Shown: positions 57,785-64,000 of the stretch, one piece after another
Layout: the number at the start of each line of letters is the position of its first letter
How positions within the stretch are numbered: the first letter of the stretch is position 1
Origin: Salminus brasiliensis
Lineage: Eukaryota > Chordata > Actinopteri > Characiformes > Bryconidae
Direction: 5' to 3'
Length of the DNA: 64,000 nt
NCBI RefSeq assembly: GCF_030463535.1
Contig: NC_132900.1
Location: forward strand, 27,255,956 to 27,319,955
Translations under genes and position numbers: made by a program
Notes under the pieces: generated by a model
Told to the model about the DNA's origin: nothing
What the model saw: the letters and a program-made list of their open reading frames with translations, nothing else
The model's database searches: none

Positions 57785-60700
57785 ACCTCAATGGAAATCA
57801 AACAGGACGTCAATCAGCTCATAAATTGGAGCAAACAGGACGGAGGTTCATTCGGAAACGCAGCGGAGCCTGACAGACACTGCGCAGCCAATGACTTCAG
57901 CAGCATCCACTGCAAAGGTGAGGGAGGCACTGCGCCAAACTCTGAGATGAAAAGGTGCTGATATCTCAAAGCCTTCCCACAGTCAGCATTTAGCAGCAGC
58001 ACAACACAACACCCATCTGCCAGGAAATCCCTCTACTCCACTGTAATTACTGTGGCACAGACACAGAGACATCCCAGTAGAGAGTCAGTATGTTGCAGGG
58101 CTGGCGTACGATTCATATAAATCATTTAGACACCCTATATAAACTCCGACTTCATGGCTTTGAGAGAGAAGTACATGCTTTTTCTCCCACTGGTCCGCTT
58201 TCTCCATAATCAATCATTCTGCGAGAATCGGCCCTCGTGATTTATTCTCTGTTCCTGCCCGGGTTGCTTCCTGCCATTTACTGAAGAGGCTATAGAAGGA
58301 AAAGCTTAGTTTAATGCAAAATGAAGGTTCATAAAAAGCATACATTTATGCACGACTACCAGTATGCACTTGAGAGGCTTTTATCATGAGTGATTTTTGT
58401 AAAGAACAAGGAATACCATGGTGAATAGACCTTCAGAGCAGTGTGTGGGTGCAGTGAAGAGCGGCAGCACTTTCTAACCTCTTCTGACTCTGAATTTAAT
58501 TAAATTTCAATTTACAAATGTACAGCACTGTCCGAAAGCAACTTTCCAGAATGAGTGTTGCCGAGGGAGATGGTGAAAGAAATAAAAAAAGGCAACCTTT
58601 TAAAACTGTGAAGAAGAACCTCTGAGGAAGATCAAGACTCAAAAGGGAGCCATTCCTAAGAGAATGAGGAGGAAGTACGGAGAAACCAAGACTCAAAAGA
58701 AGGAGTATTCTAAGAGTATGACTTCTAAGAACCTCTGACAGGAATTAAGACACAAAAAGGAGAAACTCAGTAAGAGTAGGTGGAAGAACCACTGAGAGGA
58801 ACCAGGAAACTCCCTAAGAGTTGACGAACAGCCAGGCAGCGGAATCCCTAGGGACAAGAGGGAAAACCATCGTAAGGAACCAAGACTCAAACAGAGAAGT
58901 TCTCTTAGACCCTCCCCCATCGGTAACATCGCCATCACAGCAAGTGCTTGCACACCTCTAGTTTGCCTAGCAACCCAGCATCACTACAACAGTGTTAACG
59001 CGTCGGCCACCAGCATCCACACCGCAGCGACCGCCTGCCACACACAGCATCGCTGCTGTGATGTTAGCACTGCTACCACACCAACCGCCGGCCCCACCCC
59101 GCATCACTGCTGCAGTGTTAGCATCCCTACTCCAGCGGTAACATCACCACCACGGCAAACGCTAGTACTGTTAGTCTGAGGACTTCTTTTTGCCACAAAG
59201 TCCGTAGTCATAGCATGTGTTGTTAGCTCGTCAGCCTTGCTCCACATTGCTGCCATGATGTTAGCTTTATCCCAACTGTAACATTGCTACCACGGCGATC
59301 GCTGGCCTCATCCAGCATCACTGTGACATTGCTATTGCATCATTAGCATTGTTACCGCACCGGCCGTCGGCCTCAACATCATCGCTCTTGCTAACATTAT
59401 CATATCCAAAAGTTCCAGCTGGTGTCTCCTAAATGCAAATGGTGGGAATACCCATAAGCATGTAGTAAACCAGTTCCATGGCCAAGTATTCCTGTACATA
59501 CACAGATTAAGGTACCGCTACCTCAATAGAGGGCTACAGGGGTACATATTCGTACACGTAAGGGATACACAAGGAACCTAAACTTCTCTGCACTATTCTT
59601 TGTCTTTGCTTAGATCTCCTCCCTGCGGAGAACGGCCAGGAGGTGACCAAACACTTCTTGCAGGAGTTGCTGAACATTCTCCTGGCGTACATCAATAAGT
59701 CTCTAAGCCGCAGCTCCAAGCTGTTGGACTTCCACCACCCCCACCAACTGAAGGACGGTCTAGAGGGCTTCAGCCTGGAGCTGCCGGACCAGCCAGACAA
59801 CCTGGAGCAGCTGTTGGTGGACTGCCGGGACACCCTGAAATATGGAGTGAAAACAGGTTTGCGTCATCATTTACATACAATATTCTCGAAGGTCCAGCAA
59901 CCAAATCTGACAGATCAGACAGGCTGGAGGACGGTCATGTAAGATCATGGAGGTCATGGAGATCATGGAGATCATGGAGATCTACTCCATCTGTGTTAGG
60001 TAAAGCTCGGCACAGTCACACTGGCTCCTGTCCTGACCTTATTGTGTTCCATCCCCAGGTCACCCGCGCTTCTTCAACCAGCTGTCAACTGGACTGGACA
60101 TCGTTGGACTAGCCGGGGAATGGGTCACGTCAACTGCAAATACCAACATGTCAGTACATGAACGGCTCAAGCTAACGACTCCGCTAATTTAGGTCTTGGT
60201 TTGCTCGGGTTCGAATCAGTTAAAGAGCTCTTTCCTCTTGGTTTGGTTTGTTTTCACACAGGGGAAAATTCGTTCCCCCTCCTATTGGTCAGACCCATCT
60301 GAGGTGGGAGCAAGAAAGTAAATTCCGGAAGAAGGTCCTGTGTTCTGGACTAGGTATAGGTTACCATGAAGCCACGGCAGAGATGGCATTTGTTCATAGC
60401 TGTAGCAATGGTAATTATCTGGGCAGTATACCAGGTTACCACCCGGCTACTGGAGCCGTTTAGCCTTCAGACTTGCGGAGTACGTCTGATAGTTGGGTTG
60501 GATTGAGGTTAGATCACGCTCTCACCACAAACAAACCACTCCAGAGCCCTTGGGACCAGGCCGAGACCACCTCTTCTCAAGGCTCTTGGTGCTCTTGTTT
60601 TGGTCCGCGCCCTAGTGTGATTACTGTGTTAGCGAACCAGAACCAGAGTCCGATTTAACCAGACTACAAGGTTCAGGTGTGAAATCACCCCTTAGATTCT

Positions 60701-62956
60701 GTGTGTTCCTTTAACGCTCTGTCTGACTGCATGGCAGGTTCACCTATGAGATAGCGCCAGTGTTTATCCTCATGGAAGACATCATCCTCAAGAAGATGCA
60801 GTCCATTGTCGGTTGGTCCGAGGAGGACGGAGATGGGATCTTCTGCCCTGGTAGTGTACTCCATCCACTCCATCTCATCCATGAGAATAATTTCCCCCCT
60901 TACTCTACTTTACAAGACATGCTGACTGGAGTTTGCTTCATTAGTTTTGCACTGGAGCTACAAGGCTAATGTAGGTATGGTAATGTAATCTGACAGACGC
61001 CAGGCTAACACTGTGCTAACTGTGGTGTATGGTGTTTAAAAAAGTTGGAAAGCTTGATTTTTCAATTTCGTACACCGTTGTCAGATTAACTGGAATTAAA
61101 ACAGTACGCCTGCAACCGACACATTAAAACGTAACATTCGAACACAGGAAAAAATAAATACTTTAAATATATTTTTAATTTTTGGTCCCCAGCGTCTTTA
61201 CTGTTTTCAGTATGTTGCTATGCTAACTGCTATGCTAATTTTACACCATCACTCACTCACTCACTCACCTCAAAGCATCTTGAGGTGTGAAGAAATCTCT
61301 AATATACTTTACTTTCATTCCGTGTTGATGATGTCCATCTTGGCCATCTTGGATTTTGAACTGGGGGTCGTGAGGCTTTCCCGGCCTTCCGAGTAGAAAA
61401 TACGACCCGGCGTTCTAGTTGAAATTTCCTACTTGGAAATACTTCCAACTCTGGAAATTACGACATCTCAGTGTAAATGGAAGCTGAAGGGGTGGAAGTT
61501 TTCCGGGTGGTATGCCCGGGTGGTATCGTGAAATTACAGTATTTACCTGAATAGCGCGTACGGTGTATTCTCTGGGCAACTGCATGAACCGAACCATGAC
61601 CCCCCAACCTTATTCCTAATAAAACAACATAAGCAAGCGATTACCTAACACCTCCACACAGTTTGAGTCGAGTGTGCGATTATGTAGGAAAGCAGTTAGC
61701 AGTATATGCTAACTGTTGCACATACTAATGCTGCTTTCCTTTTACCTCAGATGGCGGAGCTGGGAATGGTTCCAGTTAAACGTTCCGAAAATCGTACCCT
61801 ATTTTACCTGGTTTCCAAAAAACAGTTAGCTAAAGACTTCAGAGTTCACCACAACTGTTTTGACAATTCTTTATCAGTGCTTTTATGGTAAAACTAACCA
61901 AATATGTCCCACTTTTTATAACCTAGCATTGTTAGCATTGTCCCAGGTTAGCATTGTTAGCGACATCAATTGATAACAATGCATTTTATTGTGTTTTGCG
62001 CATCCAAACACCATGGAAACACGTCCACAGATAGAAGTTGGACAGTACTGAGTGTACACGACTGATGTAGTGAGGTACAAATAGATGGAAGTACAGCATT
62101 ACTGCTTTTACTACTGATGTGCAGTGTGGCCATCTTGGATTTTGAACTGGGGGTTGGTGAGGCTCTCCCAAATATCCCAAAAATCCGACTTGTGAGACTT
62201 TCAATGTTGAAATGTCCATCTTGGTCCTACTCAGAAATTCTGACGTGCATCTAAGCGTACATTCCCCGTTAGCCACATTAGCCCCATAGCTCCAGCACAA
62301 AACCAAAAGAGGCCAGCTTCAGACGCAAGCATGTCTTAGCTGGCTGACCACATTTGTGGTAAATTTAAGTGGGGTTCTGTAACTTGTGACTGTTTTATCC
62401 CTCCAGGAGGCACGATGTCTAATCTTTACAGCCTGTTGCTGGCCAGATATCATTTCTTCCCAGAGGTGAAAACCGCAGGGATGCGCGCCCTGCCGCCTCT
62501 CGCCCTCTTCACCTCCGCACATGTGAGCTCAGCCCCTCACTATCGCTCTCATGCAATTACCTTATAAATGAGGCATATTATGTCTCCGTGCCTTTTTATT
62601 CAAATATTAGCCTGCATTAGTGCGCTGGCTCTGGTGTGAAAGGTGCTAGCAAGTAATGGGCTTTAATAGTATTTCCCAGCGAATTACACTTTTGATGTCT
62701 GTCCTATTTCCAATTACCCTTTCAGAGTCATTATTCAATCAAAAAGTCGGCCACCGTGCTTGGGATTGGCTCTGAAAATGTTATTTTGGTGAAGTGTGAT
62801 GAAAGGTAAGAATTAGGACAGTGGCTGTAATGTTCTGTGCCTTCGGGTTATGTCCGTTTTGTGAATGCTAACGTCTTGTCATGCGTGTGTGGTTTTCCAA
62901 GAGGCAAAATGATTCCTGGAGAGCTGGAATCCAGCATCCGGACAGCAGAATCGAAG
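57785..62956 (+). CDS. gad3: Glutamate decarboxylase (GAD1/GAD3 type), N-terminal part, runs off the window
   Basis: Exons: 57785-57917, 59614-59856, 60059-60149, 60738-60850, 62407-62522, 62726-62805 and 62902-62956, then a GTGGGT donor with the rest beyond the right edge. Phases join throughout; from an ATG at 57791 the visible part is exactly 275 codons. The enzyme makes GABA from glutamate using pyridoxal phosphate. Diagnostic stretches: [71 protein letters not shown] and SHYSIKK, whose His stacks on the cofactor in this family. The lysine that binds the cofactor lies in later exons, not shown. The match is closer to GAD1 than GAD2, but with more changes than a fish gad1 should have ([17 protein letters not shown], for example). 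I therefore favour the third vertebrate paralog, gad3. The N-terminus before DLLP (about 42 residues from the ATG) matches neither GAD1 nor GAD2; further 5' exons upstream are possible. Confidence 0.88.
58960..59400. repeat. Degenerate repeats in GAD intron
   Basis: Repeated ACCGCCGGCC, GCATCACTGCTG, GTTAGCATC and GCTACCAC words of roughly 80-110-base period. They are related in reverse complement to 30360-30620. Confidence 0.6.
60195..60700. repeat. Probable DNA-element remnant in GAD intron
   Basis: Runs from a TTTTCACACAGGGGAAAA word to GGTTCAGGTGTGAAATCACC, weakly inverted ends. The open frame at 60248-60463 has no recognisable domain. Confidence 0.35.
61255..61905. repeat. Intronic repeat block, copy 1
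   Basis: CTCAAAGCATCTTGAGGTGT, TTCATTCCGTGTTGATGATG, ATGGCGGAGCTGGGAATGGT and CGTTCCGAAAATCGTACCCT occur here and in the same order at 63175-63980. A partial copy is at 62125-62240. Confidence 0.8.
62125..62240. repeat. Intronic repeat block, partial copy
   Basis: GGCCATCTTGGATTTTGAAC and GACTTGTGAGACTTTCAATG correspond to the CCATCTTGGATTTTGAACTG part of copies 1 and 2. Confidence 0.65.
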
Positions 62957-63029
62957 GTGGGTAAAATGTTCATTTCACAGTTTCATATTGGATGGTATTA
63001 ACAGACGTCAGTCGCCAGTGGTCGCCAGC

Positions 63030-63150
63030 TGAAGAAGGCGCTGTCACTATGCCCAGAGGGTCGCTGGTTCGAATCCCGGTCATGCTGCTAGCCATCATTA
63101 GCAGGGGTCCTGAGAGAGCAGCATTGGCCTTTCTCTCTCCAGGGTGCAAT
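63030..63150 (+). mobile_element. tRNA-derived SINE, head part
   Basis: AGGGTCGCTGGTTCGAATCC contains a B box, followed by GTCATGCTGCTAGCCATCAT and CTGAGAGAGCAGCATTGGCC. Same family as 31998-32275. Confidence 0.7.
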
Positions 63151-63174
63151 ATGTTTAGGCCACACTATCACTAT

Positions 63175-63980
63175 CTCACCTCAAAGCATCTTGAGGTGTG
63201 AAATAATCTCTAATATACTTTACTTTCATTCCGTGTTGATGATGGCCATCTTGGATTTTAAACTGGGGGTCGGTGAGGCTTTCCCGACCTTCCGAGTAGG
63301 AAATCCGACTTGTGAAGGTGTTCTAGTTGAAATTTCCTACTTGGACTTCCAACTCTGCAAATGATGACATCGCAGTGTAAATGGAAACTGAAGAGGTGGA
63401 AGGTTTTCGGGTGGTATGCACTGTAACCCCCCCCCCCCCCCCCCAACCCCCCCCCCACCACCACCACCCTTATTCCTAATAAAACAACGGAAGCAAGTGA
63501 TTACCTATATGCTAACTGTTGCACATACTAAGGCTGCGTTCCATTTACCTCAGATGGCGGCGCTAGGAATGGTTCCCGTTAAACGTTCCGAAAATCGTAC
63601 CCTATTTTACCCTGCTAGCCATCATCAGCAGGGGTCCTGAGAGAGCACCATTGGCCTTCCTCTCTCCAGGGTGGCGCTCTATCCCCACATTACTACATTA
63701 CATCTGCTGGCCGATGCACGTTGGTTGCCCGGTGAGGTTGCATTGGCGGCAGTTCGAAAAGGTTGGAGGGGGCGTGTGTTGGTCATCACCATCACTAGTG
63801 TCGGGAGCATTGCATGCAATAGGGGAAGAATAAATTGGGGCTGGGTAATTGGTGATCCAAATTGGGGAGAATATTGGTAAAAAAAAAAATAATAATAATA
63901 ACCACATGAGCAAGTCCATTAGCGATTACCGAACACCTCCACACAGTTTGAGGCAATGTTTTATGGTGAAATCTAACCAA
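63175..63980. repeat. Intronic repeat block, copy 2, interrupted by a SINE
   Basis: Matches copy 1 to about 63611, then resumes at about 63905 (GATTACCGAACACCTCCACA and ATCTAACCAAATATGTCCC). A poly-C tract at 63427-63456 replaces part of copy 1. Confidence 0.75.
63612..63895 (+). mobile_element. SINE inserted in repeat block copy 2
   Basis: Begins CTGCTAGCCATCATCAGCAG, carries GAGAGAGCACCATTGGCC and GTGTCGGGAGCATTGCATGC, and ends in an A-rich tail with AATAATAATAATA. The pol III head is missing. Confidence 0.75.
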
Positions 63981-64000
63981 ATATGTCCCTTTTTTTAGCA

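Noticed and set aside
60248-60463. 71-codon frame between GAD exons
   Set aside because: It does not match GAD, the flanking exons join directly in phase, and the sequence looks like a DNA-element remnant.
63030-63150. A tRNA gene, because of the GGTTCGAATCC B box
   Set aside because: The B box belongs to a SINE family with a shared body downstream, and no cloverleaf with paired acceptor arms can be drawn.

Overview
The window is eukaryotic, almost certainly from a bony fish. Its genes are split by introns with GT-AG ends, most of the DNA is repeats, and the three recognisable proteins read like teleost versions. The repeat mix (several MITE families, tRNA-derived SINEs, a Tc1-type transposase relic, LINE scraps with the common teleost 3' tail) suggests an otophysan such as a characin or catfish relative. 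That placement is an inference from repeat style, not a search result.

Layout. 1-14.0 kb: no supported gene. It holds a 257-bp tandem duplication, a MITE, a 3-kb minisatellite (28/29-bp unit) flanked by long polypurine tracts, and degenerate repeats. 14.1-24.7 kb: a complete nine-exon C5orf22 (UPF0489 family) gene on +, 446 codons, whose introns hold MITEs and a broken Tc1-type transposase. 25.4-26.6 kb: a G-rich 12-bp/10-bp minisatellite. 27.2-57.6 kb: a candidate four-exon gene on + for an unrecognised 137-residue protein with a CCHH zinc-finger-like module; every junction is phase 0. 38.96-39.97 kb: the intronless melanocortin-4 receptor gene (mc4r) on -, inside the first large intron of that candidate gene. 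57.8-63.0 kb and onward past the right edge: seven exons of a glutamate decarboxylase gene on +, best explained as the fish paralog gad3.

The genes share no pathway that the sequence reveals. MC4R is a neuropeptide receptor and GAD makes GABA, so both are probably neural. C5orf22 has motifs resembling the metal site of arginase-like enzymes. The main curiosities are the unrecognised zinc-finger-like gene hosting mc4r, near-identical inverted hAT-like repeats on either side of mc4r, several long hairpins, and the two G-rich or purine-rich satellite regions.
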